A stretch of 64,000 bases of DNA, taken from Diaporthe sp. PMI_573. Lineage: Eukaryota; Ascomycota; Sordariomycetes; Diaporthales; Diaporthaceae. A program made the position numbers and the translations under genes. The notes below the pieces were generated by a model. That model was not told the DNA's origin and did no database searches. It saw only the letters and a program-made list of their open reading frames with translations. Positions within the stretch are counted from its first letter, which is position 1. Every line of letters begins with the position of its first letter. Below, in pieces: positions 47,262 through 59,811 of the stretch. Location of the stretch: positions 3,224,001 through 3,288,000 of the forward strand of contig JAJTUP010000001.1 of assembly GCA_021399435.1 (NCBI GenBank), given 5' to 3'.

Positions 47262-48122
47262 ATGGCTGCCATGTTCAGCCAGAACCCCCTCATGGACGGG
47301 CCCAACTACTCGTTCAACGATGCGCCCACAACCAACAACGGCGAGTTCCGGCAACATCGCTTTGACCCGTGAGTGGATGACCCATCGTTCCTTTTGAGAC
47401 TACCTGCCTTGCCAGGAAGCTGATGATGCTACAGCTACACCGACAACGGCGGCTCCATCCTCGCCATCGCCGGCGCCGACTTCGCCATCCTGGCGGGCGA
47501 CACCCGACACACCGCCGGCTACAGCATCAACACACGACACTATCCCAAGGTCTTCAAGGTCGGCGGCAGCACGGCTGACCAGCACGACGCCAACCTCGTC
47601 CTCTCCGTTTGCGGCTTCGCGGCCGACGGCGAGGCCCTAAAGGAGCGCCTCGATACGGTCTGCAAGATGTACCGGTACCGCCACGGCAAGCCCATGAGCG
47701 TCAACGCTTGTGCGAAGCGGCTGTCCACTATCCTCTACCAGAAGCGCTTCTTCCCATACTACGCATACGCGATCCTGGGCGGCCTCGACGAGGATGGAAA
47801 GGGCGCGGTCTACAGCTACGACCCGGTGGGGAGCTACGAGCGGGAGATGTGCCGGGCGGGCGGCGCTGCTGCCAGTCTGATCATGCCGTTCCTCGACAAC
47901 CAGGTCAACTTCAAGAACCAGTTTGTGCCGGGAAGCGGCGTGGGCCACGAGCTACAGGAGCGGGAGAAGGTGCCGCTGTCTCGGAGGGACGTGGAGATCC
48001 TGGTGAAGGACGCGTTTGACGGCGCAGTGGAGAGGCACATCGAGGTGGGTGATGGACTGCAGATGTTGGTCATCACGCAGGATGGCATTGAGGAGATTCT
48101 GCTGCCTCTGAAGAAGGACTAA
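47262..48122 (+). CDS. PRE7: 20S proteasome subunit beta-6 (non-catalytic)
   Basis: Exons 47262-47368 and 47435-48122 join in phase to 264 residues (66-nt intron, GTGAGT donor, CTACAG acceptor). After a short N-terminal extension (HRFDPYTDNGG), the Ntn-hydrolase fold begins GSILAIAGADFAILAGDTRHTAGYSINTR, followed by the NLVLSVCGFAADGEALKERL helix and PYYAYAILGGLDEDGKGAVYSYDPVGSYE, diagnostic of beta-6/C5 subunits. There is no catalytic Thr at a processing site, as expected for this structural subunit. It sits in the inner beta ring of the 26S proteasome in nucleus and cytosol. A second in-frame Met three codons in could serve as start, but MAAMFSQNPLMDG from the first ATG looks normal for Sordariomycetes. 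Divergent from STT4. Confidence 0.96.
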
Positions 48123-51100
48123 TCGGCGGTAGGATGCTGAGTCTTACGTCTTGCTTAACAAGGCAACTTGTACGATACGACCACGGTACTTGATTCCGAA
48201 GACATGCAATGAGACAAAGATTAGATTCACGACATATTGCGGCCGTTCTTATGACTTGTCTGATTTGAATTTGACCATTATAGCCTAGTGAATCACCCCT
48301 CACCGTGAGAGAACAGCTTGGGCTTGCCGCGGTTTTGGGGCAGATCGCAGGGCTGTTCATCGCGGATGCACCATCAGCATCAGCGTGGAATTCAAGTTCA
48401 ATTACAAGGAACCGATAGTGATTAGCATGTCCGCGTTGAGAGGTGGCGTAAAGCAGGCTTCTATACACTGGTGATAGTGCCACTACCGGCTACCTGTTGC
48501 ACGGTGTGTCGAATAGACCAGAGGATGCCAACTTTGGGGCAGCAGGCCATGTTCCAGCAGGCGTGTATAGCACCTCGTCTGTATTTCCATCTCAAACCCG
48601 CTCCATGATTGTGGTACTCAGGGTGGCCCTCGAGCAGAGGCCGCTCGCAAGTGCCGGGCCTGCCACGGACAACCGTGCCTGTGCTGTTGTTGTCACACTA
48701 GACATTCTGTAAGCTTGAAACGATGGCTCCATTCAGCGGAAGTACGAAAAGGATTCAGGCGAAGTCAAAACTGCTAAAAGGGGCTGCTGGCTGACAATGC
48801 CGTCTACCATCAGGCCGGACTTCAGGCAGGAGTGCTGCTCATCGACATGGGTTTTCAAGCCCAACATCGATCACAGGAATGAGCAGCACTTGAGTGTCGT
48901 ACTACTTGAGTGTCGTATTTATGTTCGTATTCACGCCAACAGGAGATACATGCCGGACAATTGATGGAAGTGGTCATTAGCTCGTGCTTAGCTGATGCTT
49001 ACATTGATGGGTTGTCTGCTTTCTGTAGCTTCTTTTCCCAGTCGGCTGGGGACTTGGCTCATCAATTTGATTTGACCGCGTGTCGGAGAAGACTCTACTC
49101 AATCTAGGTATCGCGCAGAGTGTCATTAACATCCGACTTTTTGTATGTGTGTGACAACTCAGCGATCGAAGGCCATGAGAGGAGAACAGACTGACGAAAC
49201 TGGATCGAGACAGTCAGAGGGTGCTTAGATTTACACAGGTGAACTATAGTCACAGCTATGAGATTAATTGCAGGTTGAGCGTAGCGGGTTCTGGTGCGCC
49301 TTTCTTTGTCGGCATACGCTGCTGTTGTAGAATCCGATGTTGGTGGCGATGGACAAGTCAGTGTTGTCTGGAAATTGAGCAGACCTATGCGGTTCTCAGC
49401 AGTCCAAGGTGCCAGAGAACCCGATCAATTCGCATGAGCTTACATGAATTCCATCGTGAGCTTATATGTCCATTCATCTTTTTGGAAGAAGCTGGAGATC
49501 TTCGGGCTCCGGGCAAAGGATTCTGCGCCTCTGAGCAGCAACTGACATTTCAGCAGGAGCTCAACCTTCTGCCGGAAAATTGACTTTGATTGGTAAAACT
49601 TCACTTTGAGTATTGTCTTTGTTACTGCATCTCGTAGCATATGGTCTCGGTGACAGTGGATTGGTTTTGTACGCCTTTAAAGAGGGTGTCCTCTGGGGCG
49701 TTTTTTGCAGCCAGATTCTGGTGATATGCCCACTTCGTATACAAACATCACAGACTTTGCCAGACCCAATCGTCCCTATCACAGTTCCCGCGGGCGGGGG
49801 GAGGTTGAGCACACCTTTGTCTCGTAGGACACGTCAAGTTCAGAAGCAGAAGACAGAATTTCTCAGGATGAAAAGCATGAGATGTAACCCATGTCATACT
49901 ATCCTGTGTCACTCTTATTGTTCACGTTCAGTCCACCACTCTGATGAGGGATTGGCTCGGCCATGCATGTCCTCGCAGCTCAGATGTAACAGACTTGTAT
50001 ATGCGAAGTGGGAGTGAGCGAACACACTGGAGACAGCCGAGTCTACAGCACCTGTAGATGCAGATTTGACACGTTCACACGCCCACGTGCATGTACGGCG
50101 AATTCCACGGAAAATGAAGTGCCCGAGTAGTCGAAAAGTATTCATGTAGCCCACCATTGGAATACCAGCAAGCAAGATGTGTTAGCGTCCTCAGAGGAGC
50201 ACGCGGCCTGGCGGCATCTCACTTGACACCACTTGTATGAGCCTGTATCTCCTGGGCTGAGCGACCACACCAACCATGGAAAGCAATCATCCTCTAGTGG
50301 CACACATAACTCCAGCCGAACTCAGTCCTCAACGGCTACTGGACACCCAAACTACGGCCGGACATTAGATGCCGCTGGGTCTAGCCGTCAGCACCTGGAC
50401 AGCCTCGCCCCAAACCCACAGAGGAAATACCAGGGGATTAAGGTGGCGAGAAAGGGTTGTCCGGCCTAGTCTACGGCGGTGTCAGTCGGTATGGAGTCAA
50501 ACCATCTCCCGGCGCGCCAAGATGAGAGCAGCTACGACGACGCCTTTGTCGATCCTCGGGCGGTGTCCCCGGCACAAGGTGGGTGCTTGTGTGCTTGGCT
50601 CCCTCCCGGGCTTGCGGAAGAACCAGAGCATGGGCAGCTGCTTTCGAAGGGGCATAGTTGTATTCAGCTCCAGAGCAGGTGGGTGATCGCCCTGTTTGTT
50701 GGAGTTCGCCACTCTGCCACTCTGGTCCTCACATCAGGGGGCGGGCGCATCTTCCGCAGCAGAAGCTTACTGGCGGCGATATCCCGGCCACGCTCGCGCA
50801 GGCGAGACGACGCAGCCAACCTGCCAGCCCTGGGAATTGCCTTGGGGGGTAGTTGTAGCACACGACCGCGTTTACGGGACTCGAAACTTCGTTTCAAAGT
50901 TTCAAGCGGCGCGGCGCTCCTGACCGTGGCTCATGGACGGCGATGGCAAATAACGTGGGGTGACATGATAGGCTTTTAGACGCTTGCGGGCGGGACCACA
51001 TCCGTCGCAAGCGCACCAGTTCCAAGCCGAATCCTACCAGCCCCCATGTCCTGCGGGCTGCAAACTGTAAAGCAAAATAGGCTCTGCAATCCCTTCCTCA

Positions 51101-54100
51101 TGTACACTAGCTGCGCGACGGACAGACATCCAGGGTCCTGCCAGCATGATGGGGAACCAGTGGCAACAAAGCTGCGCGTATGCTCAATGTGGGCAGAGAA
51201 GGGGAACTGGGGGCAATGCGAGGCTTGCACTTCTGTCACACCCTCAGGACCCTTCTGCCACACCCTACTCCTGATCGCTGCCTATCATCTTTGGATGTCC
51301 ATATTCCCAACTGCCGCATTCTTCTTGCGTCTTTGCCAATTCCCAGCAGTTTGGCGGAAATGATTCACGCACTGGTTCCAGACAGGGACTCAACGCAAGT
51401 GCCCAGCGGCCTGATGGACATGAAGGCTTCCGATACATGACGTCAAGTGTGGGGCATCTGGGGCACATTGGTCCCGTGTGATTGGGTGTCCGCAGCTGGC
51501 AGCTTCCCGAGAAAGGCAGGAAGGAGCTGCATCGCGTTTTCAGGGATTGTAGCCTGAGCTGTTTGTTTCTGATATTTTGCCTTCTTGGGCGGGATCTTCG
51601 AACTGGAATCCCCATTTCCGGCCGCATAAACTTGCCCTACTGGCAGTCCACCGAGGGTTCACATGGGTTTTGTCTCTGCCAGCTCCTTTAGCAAGGTACT
51701 GCTGGTCGTCGACTTTGTCGACCCAGACTCCAAGATGCCACGGCCGCGGTCCTTGGTTGCTTTCAAACTTGAGCAGACCACGGCTGGCTAGTGTCCTCAG
51801 GGCTACATCCTTGGAAAAGCTCCATACACAGGTCCCCGGTTACCCAAAGAGGAAGGACCCTTGGAAGGAGCGTGCCTCGGCCTTGCAGGAACCGACTCAG
51901 TCTCGGTTCAAGACCATTGTCTTGAACCCTTCGATTCATGACGTCAATTAGCAACCTCTTACATCAGTACGCACGCTACGCAGTTCTCCAAATCGGCTCA
52001 CATGCCTGCCGACTAATGTCAGTCGTGCAGTACTCAGGTACCTTGGGTGTGCATCTCTTCCACACTCACAAACTGTTACTTGTCATTCCGACATCACTCG
52101 GCATCAGAGAGAACCTATTTATGGAATGCAGCCCACCAGGTTTTCGACCGGGCACAGCCAGCTCGCACCGGGAGCCAGTAGGGCGGGTTTACATAGTGCA
52201 AGTACGGTACGGCTTCGACGCCGAGGTAGGATTGCCTGCTAGGTGGTCAGCTTTTGCTTGTTAGCACGACTTACCCACTGTACATGGCCCGGACAGCAGA
52301 CCAAGAGCGCGGGCTTCGACCCGTTTGTCGCATGGAAGCGATCTGTGCCAAGATGTCGCGACTCTCGGTGCCAACAGCAGTCTCACACGCAAACGCGCAA
52401 AGATCTGGATGGACCTGGGCCATCGCAATCCCACGCGGGTGCGCTTTTGTCTCTGAAACTCGCCAGGTGCATCACGACTGTCACGAATGTCACGACTGTC
52501 CACAACAGCCACAGCACGGCACAGCTCCCAGGGTTTCCTGTCTGCAGAGAGCTGCTGTGGCACATTGTCCCGCCTAACCCCCCATCCCCCATCCCCTATC
52601 GACGTCATTTCCCAGTCCCTTCCTCCACCACCCGTGGCGATCGCTGCCCTGTACAGCACGGCACAGTACGGCCCAGTCTTTGTCTGCAGCAGTTGGCCAC
52701 CACTGGCCAAACGTGGAGAGCCCTGCAGCTGCTACCGAGCTCCAACAGATGCACTATTCGGTCACGGCCTTGGCTGCTTGTGCGGCCGAGGAGTAACATC
52801 CCTGCTGTGATCGTCGAAAGGGTCTTCTCGCCTGCTGCTAGCGCCGAGGAGCCGCGCTTCAGGACTGCCTGGCTACCCGGTACCTTGGTACCCAGACTCG
52901 ACTCCAAGCCGTGACGAGACCCTTTCCGACGGCACAAAACATGGCGGCCTATCGGCAGAATTTTCGTGTCGAAGCTCCAGATCGCAAGGCACGGCCAACA
53001 GAGACGAGGGGCCCGTCGACCCTGTCGACCCTGGCATCGCACCGAGGATCAGCGCCACCGCCATGTCAGCTCGTGCGCGCGATCCCTTCCTCTCAGACCT
53101 CTGACCACATCACGGCAGCACGTCTGGCCTGAGACCCACCGCCCACCGTGGACTTTATTTCCCCTACCAAGGCGCTCCCCATCAGGCCCATCCGCCCTGC
53201 CGTCACGACCCGTCAGGCGTCGTGTTTGCATGCCGTCATCATGTTAAAAAGCTCGGGGCCCGATGTCATGTAATGGAACGCAGCCTCTGGTGCCTGGGAA
53301 TCGGTCTGTCTGTTCACGCACAGGATCGATTTTGAAATTACCGCCCCGATGAAGTGGCGCTCCCAGGGTTTGGGTGCATGTTTATCATCACAAGCTACCG
53401 GAGTGTGGCAGCGGCCAGCTACTAAACCTGAGTACCCGTTGCTAGGGTGGTGTCGCCGCGACCTCGAGATGGTTCGTCCGACTCGGTTGGGCTGGGCTGG
53501 GTGGGGCAGGGTCGCGAAATCGCCACCCCTCGTGCATCCATCCCGCTGACGGGACATCCTGCAGTGTGAGTGTCTTGCTCTGTCTATGTAGGTACCACCA
53601 TCGAGCCCCAGTGTGGAGAAAGCTTTACCTAGCAGCCTACTGTGTAGCACGCCAATACATGCCGGAAGGGGACGCCGTTGCATGCCAGTAACCAGGGTCG
53701 AACTCATGTCAGGTGTGTCTAGACAAACCCCCCAAGCTCGGGACAAATCCTCCACCCAGTTTCTCTCGCACCCGTTTCATTTTGCCGTGGATGAAATGCA
53801 TTACTGATAATAGGCGGCCCTAGCACCGAGGCTGGATTCTGGCTGGATGCTCTGAATCTCGGCTACGAGGCGCCTCAGGCTCGACTGCGCACAATATCAA
53901 AGTACGCTGGGGAACGCCTCAGTGGCTCTTGGAGCGCAAGTCCCCACGATCAGAAAGGACCAGAGTAACATTGACCTGACTCTACCACTCAATCTACGAA
54001 TGCTCGGTCTTTCTCTCTTTTTTTTCTTCTTATATTCTTCCCTCGTTTTTCTTTTTTTGGGCAAGAGGGGAATTTCCCTGATGGAAACATCGGCCTGGGG

Positions 54101-55819
54101 CATGGTTCACGAAGGACGGCTTCTACACAACGCGCGGTCCAGAAGCTTCCCCCCCCTTCCGCCACCCTGGTGGTAGCACCCGCGTGGGAAGACACCCAAA
54201 GTTGGGCCAGCCTAGACCAACTGTGGCTCAGCAATCTCTAGCTGCGACGTCTCTCAACAGGCCGTGGGTGGCGAAAAACTGATGATCAGGGGTGGCCCCC
54301 GTCTCCCTGGCCCAAGACACTGCCGTGTTGCCTCCTAGTGCCCCATCGAGAATCGACATTCCCATCTCATTTTACCATCTGTGTGGGATCGATGTTCTGG
54401 AGGCTGGGATAATCCAGCTTCCTGTTGGCAGGTATCCTTCCAAGGGCCCTCTGGCCGTGCCCTCTCTGCTACCAGCACCCCTCCCCAGCGTTTGCTGTAT
54501 GGAGGCCCCATTGTGCGTCTCCACGCCCCGTCAGGGCTTCTGCTTAAAAAGGTCTCGAGCCAGGATGCTCCTGCCTGTCCTCAAGTGGACAGGTGCTTGT
54601 CAAGACCCTTTCCTCTCTTTTTTCTCGCCCCATCTCTCCACTGTCCCCGTCCCATGTCATGCCATGCGTCGGACACTTGAAAAATTGATAGTCACTGAGC
54701 TGCCCAAGACCGGACTGGACTGGACCTCACAGACAATTTGGCCACCTACCTAAACCATTGCGGTACATATGTATATCGCTTGTCGTCATCCTTCCCTACC
54801 TCCTCCAAGTAGCTCGCCCAGTGTCCCAACGTCGTCTGACCAGTCCCCTTCCCACCATCGACATCTTAAACAAACCATCCAGATCGTCACTGGATCATCA
54901 TTGATGCGTACTTCACCCCTTCCGCGCAACGATCGGCCTTTTTCAAGCGTGCTGATATAATCTCATTTTAAGTACCATCCACCTTTCGCGTTAACAAGTG
55001 ACTACGACAAGTAGAGCGCTACCCAACGGCAAACGCTAGGCCCCTGGTGCTCGCTATTTGTTGTGGCGAGACCTGCTCTCTGTTTTGTCGACTCGGACGT
55101 ACCTCCGGACCACAGTACCAGGCCACCTCCAGACCGTCCAGGGGCTTAGCCATCATAGGTCTTCCTCGAGCCCGCCGCTCGCTTGTTTTCCAGCCACAGT
55201 TCTCTTTTTCCGGTTCGGTTGGGCGAGGCTGCTCGATTAGACGGGGCATACCCACTGGAAATTGGCCTCTGTCGTCTCTTCAGCACTGTGGAGCACCAAA
55301 AGGTATTCGAGGAAGCCGCGGTCTCTCAGCCACACCTGCCTCCTCCCCAGTGTCAGCTTTCTTGCCCCTGTGGATACAAGGCACCTGGCGGCTCCTCCTT
55401 CCCGGCACCCCTGCCGCTGGGACATCGTCCATAGTAGTGTTGGCTCACCGTCTTAAGGCCTGGCCTGTCACAGCGTTACCCTCGGCGGGCTCCAGGCCAC
55501 GAGTCTCTGCATTACGACAGGGCTAAAACGACGCTACAGCACAGCGCTTGAGGTACCGAAACATCAACAACCGTTATTTGCCTCTGCGAAGTCCCTACCT
55601 AAAGACTGGTTAGTTCCGAGCATTTCCTCCTGGTCCTTTCTAAACACGTCCACGCGACGTTCCGCCTCGAACCTCTCACGGGAACCTTCCCGACTACCCC
55701 TACAACCCAAGCCTTCTGCGTAAATTTGCAGTCTTCCATTCGTTTCGATACGTACACAGGTATAGTTTCATGCTGTTCCAGATCAACCTGTGAATGACTC
55801 TTGCTGCATTGGTGGGTCT
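48123..55819. other. 7.7-kb gene-poor region
   Basis: No gene is supported. The longest frames (50479-50979, 52243-52914 and 55047-55526, plus; 53213-53755, minus) are low-complexity or overlapped by antisense frames, lack signal peptides or motifs, and could not be extended by plausible introns. The left part (48.1-50.2 kb) is AT-richer than the rest. A perfect 10-bp inverted repeat lies at 51905-51928. The last 800 bases are CT-rich with TACCT motifs and form the leader and promoter of the YTH gene, possibly with a leader intron (about 55760-55840: GTATAG donor, CTGAC, ACAG acceptor). Confidence 0.5.
51905..51928. repeat. Perfect inverted repeat (10-bp arms, 4-base loop)
   Basis: GGTTCAAGAC, loop CATT, GTCTTGAACC. 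It would form a stable hairpin in RNA. It is not a tRNA: the B-box-like core is only part of the palindrome and no acceptor stem surrounds it. Confidence 0.9.
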
Positions 55820-58010
55820 ATGCTGACTGTCGCAAACAGTCTAGGCCTTCCGGCGAGAGCTTCAATGGGAGGCGATCCAATGAGTTCCGCGAGTGATCTG
55901 CCAGCAAGCGCGCTCCTTCAAGTAGGCCCTTTAGAGACTCAACAAATTTCTAGTCAGGGCGGCCAAAGCGTCGACACACAGCAAGCATATACGAATCAGC
56001 TCTACGGTCATCCCCAGGCAACTTTCAACCCGCTCTCCGAGATGGCACAACCGCAAATACCCGTCCGACCGGGTCCGTACAACATGGCATCACTGGCAAA
56101 TGCTTTACCACAGCCTCCTTACAGACAGGCTCCCGTGAACAACTCGCAAATGCGTTACAACCCTTCCGGAGCTTCACCAAGTATGCTCGGCCAGGCACAG
56201 CCCATGCATCAGTACAGCGGGCAGGGAGCTATGGGCCAGGTGCCGAATCAGGCGTACTACATGCAGCAGCAGCCACAGATGTCGCCGTACTACAGCTCTC
56301 CCATGTCGCCCTCTCAGCCTCAGTCAAGCATGTCACCGAGGACCAACATGCCCAACATGCCTTACTACGGCAACCAGCTCATGGGAAACCAGCAGCCTCA
56401 CTCCTCAATGGGGTACTACTACCCTCAGATGGCCCCTTTCCATTCTCATGCACAAGCGCCTCACAACCAGGCGATGGTGGGCTCTTTTATGCCCGTTCCA
56501 GGCTCGCAGCCTGAAATAAGGGCTGCTCCTCCACAAGCTGGCGAAGGCGGCAACAGCGGCGCTTTTGCTACAATGCAGGAACCGAAGAACTGTACGTCGA
56601 AAAGCGACGACGTGGATCAGAACAAAGCTGACTTGAGATGCAGCTTCAAGCGAAAGTCAGTCGAATGTCGTCCGTGGACCGCCCCGAAAGCCTCGACAAA
56701 GCGGTACGTCTACGCGCCTGTGCCAATCAAATCGTGTTGTCTCGCTAAATCTCTTGAAGGTCATGCCATCTGGATCGGGAACCTCCCGTCTCAGACGGAT
56801 TTGATGAGCCTTGTCCACCATGTCTGCAAGGAAGCAGAGGGCCTGGAGTCATTGTTCCTGATCTCGAAGTCGAACTGCGCTTTTGCGAACTACAAAGACG
56901 AGGCCAGCTGCCTGGCGGCCCAACAAAAACTCCACGAGTCCAAATTTCAGTCCGTCAGACTTGTGAGCAGGCTTCGGAAGAATACCGTGGAAGGCGTCTC
57001 TGGAATCACGGCACCGACCGGCCCATCAGCTTCGACACCTCACCATGTTCCCATGCCAGAGCCCAAACAAGCTTTGCCAACCACCACGACAGAAGTTGAA
57101 CCAAGCAGCTCCGAGAATGGAACTCCGTCGATTTCGACGATTTCGAGCGCTCCGGAGACTAAAGTTTCCCCTACTGCAGCCGACGGTTCCGCACAGAAGG
57201 ACAAATTCTTCGTTTTGAAGAGCCTAACAATTGAGGACCTCGAACTTAGCGTACGGACGGGGATTTGGGCTACTCAAGCTCACAATGAGGAGAACCTGAA
57301 CAAAGCTTTCAAGGTAAGTCATCAGACATCCTGCGTGTGGATAAGTGGTGACTGACAGAAATGAAAATCAGACAGCCGAGAACGTCTACCTTGTCTTCTC
57401 TGCCAACAAGTCCGGCGAATATTATGGCTATGCTCGAATGGTTTCCACTATCAACGAAGACCCAGCTGCGGCGATAGAATTCGCCCCCAAGGCTCAATCT
57501 GTGAGCGACGTGGACTTGCCGAAGGAGATTCCAACCGAATCAACGGACTATACACCCAAGGGACGCATCATCGACGACTCAGCGCGAGGCACAATCTTCT
57601 GGGAGGTCCTCCGTGAGGACTCTGAGAACTCAGAAGCTGATGAGGCGGCGACAGTCGGTACAGCCAATGCCGAGCTAGACGTTGAGTCGAGCTTCAGCGG
57701 TGACCTCGGACCGGAAAACAAGACTTGGGGCAAGCCATTCAAGCTAGAGTGGTTATGCACGACGAGGCTCCCATTCTACCGCTGCAGAGGCTTGCGCAAC
57801 CCTTGGAATTCAAACAGGGAGGTCAAAATTGCCAGGGACGGCACAGAACTTGAGCCGTCCGTCGGCCGGCGACTCATAGGGCTTTTTAACAAGAATCTCA
57901 ATGCTCCCGCACCCAGGGTTCCAATGGGAATGGGAATGGGGCCCATCCCATTGTCAATGCCGCCACAGCAGCAGCCTATGCTAATGGGATACCCGCCCAC
58001 TTTTCCATAG
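55820..58010 (+). CDS. YTH-domain m6A-RNA reader with RRM
   Basis: Exons 55820-57313 and 57372-58010 join in phase 0 (58-nt intron, GTAAGT donor, CTGAC branch, TCAG acceptor), giving 710 residues from the first ATG. A later ATG at 55865 (MGGDPMSS) is a good alternative if the leader intron near 55760-55840 is real. Residues 1-250 are Gln/Pro/Met/Tyr-rich and prion-like. An RRM lies at about 315-385 (RNP2 IWIGNL, degenerate RNP1 NCAFANYK). The YTH domain runs from about 461 (FFVLKSLTIEDLELSVRTGIWATQ) through NVYLVFSANKSGEYYGYARMVS to KLEWLC, LRNPWNSNREVKIARDGTELE and GRRLIGLF. This end is closer to YTHDC1 than to YTHDF proteins. Trp in GIWAT and IFWEVL occupy aromatic-cage positions. It should bind N6-methyladenosine and influence mRNA fate. 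An enlarged loop interrupts the YTH fold (see findings). Confidence 0.92.
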
Positions 58011-59811
58011 GATGGATTGAGAGAGCTTCCCTGGTAGGACTTAATCTCAAACCGGATTCCATGATGTTCTCATATCACTCATTCAAAGGACTGGTCTCTG
58101 GCAGCGACCCTCATATTCTCAAAGCCTCTAGGTACCAACTTTGATTCAGACAGTAGGGCTCATTGACACGTCAATGGCGTTTTGAACATGGCTGTTGGCA
58201 CGTAAGCACCAACTGGATCGTGGGAGGAGTCGGAGCGAGCAGAGCTTGGGTTTAATTTGCAGATTAATGGTGATAGGCGGTTGCTGCTGGATGCGCAGTT
58301 TGTATTTCGTGTGAATAAGGGGCATTCAACAAAGGTTGATGACGTTTGATATCTCGGGCAGGTTTCTGGGATGTCATGTGTCTATGAGTATAGCACCGTC
58401 ACAAGATCGAGATAATGTCTATCTTGAGACATCAGAAGTCGTTGCAAGCCGACCGCATAGGCGCCGCAGCCTGGAAGCTGTGATCTCGAAAACAATCTGT
58501 CGCCACCTGTTGATCCCCGTCGCAATATCGAACCACGACGCATGTCGTCCAACCCTGCCGAAGCTTAACCGTTGGCTGTCAACGGGAGGCGAACTCGGCT
58601 AACAAACTCTATTTCCTCGTCACCCCACCAGCCTTCCTGGTCTCTGAAGCTGGATGATACAGTTCGCAGGGATCCAGCTCTCGGTAAAAGAAAGAGGGAT
58701 ATCCTTCAAGGTGTACAAGAATTAGTTCAACAGCTTTTGTCTAATAGGGCTGTGTAAATAGCCTTGAACTATATAAGCATTTACGTACCTCTTTCATCGG
58801 ACGCTACAAACAGGACATGTCCCGGAAAGTACTTTTCCACACTTTTAGCCTCCTATCTGGTTCGGCGCAGAGTAGTAATCAGGTTCCAAAGCTCACTCAC
58901 GGGCGTGATTTCACTGAGCAGTAACATACCCGCGCCCAACAAGTTCACCAACACATCGTGTAGACCGTCGGAGGAATAGAAGCATGTCGGGTAGACAGCC
59001 CGCACGAACTTCTTGTATAAAATTCCTACTTGTGTTGCGCGAGGTAATGCGGACTATTACAATGGCAGCCTTGTCAGAAAAAATATATACGGGGTCCTAT
59101 CTTGAGTTTCATCATTTGTGCTACCCGATCAGTCAGACTGGAATGCTCCCATGTTATTGTTACAAATTGGGAAGCCTGGATGATGATCGGCTCAAGACAT
59201 CATCACACAGAGTAAAGAGGCTATGTCTATGTAGCATGTGTACTGGTGCCGCAAGCCGCAGGAACAGACTGATCATTTAGTCGTGTAAACCTCAACCTCG
59301 TCTCTCAGATGCCGCTTTTGGATGCCGACTCTGGAGAACACAACATATTGAGGAGTGGGCGGACAGCCTCTTCGTGCTTCTGTATAATACAGTTGACGTT
59401 ATCCTATAATGGCGGCTCCATTCATCATATCTTGCACTTGAGCCCCGTTCAATGCAATTGCACGCCAATGAATAGTACCTGGACTCAAGGCCTGGTATAC
59501 AACATCGAATCACTGACTCCATCCCCATCCTTTGACGATGAGGTCTAGGGCGAAGGGAAAATTACAGAGAGATTTCAGTACATTTAGATGTTGATAGTCA
59601 CCCGAGTATATTTTTCATCCATATGTTGCTATTGTCATGTGCAACGAAAGCAACTTTGAGAGACCACTTGCAGAGTAGCAACACAAGACAGCGCTGGGGC
59701 ACGACCTGGCATTTTCAACGACAAGCACGAAGTTGTCACCAACATGCACGCATGTGTAGAATACGCGTAAAATTGGTCAACAGAGATATACAGCTCAGCC
59801 TGCATGAGACT
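58011..59811. other. Intergenic region between the YTH gene and the dehydrogenase (tail-to-tail)
   Basis: AT-richer non-coding DNA; frames are shorter than 100 residues and none looks like protein. It holds the 3' ends of two convergent genes. Confidence 0.55.

Noticed and set aside
50479..50979. A 166-residue frame in the 48-56 kb gene-poor region
   Set aside because: Composition is not protein-like, antisense frames cover the same stretch, and no exons can be added.
51905..51928. tRNA gene suggested by a B-box-like GGTTCAAGAC
   Set aside because: The motif is one arm of a perfect short palindrome, and no A box, anticodon arm or acceptor stem can be drawn around it.
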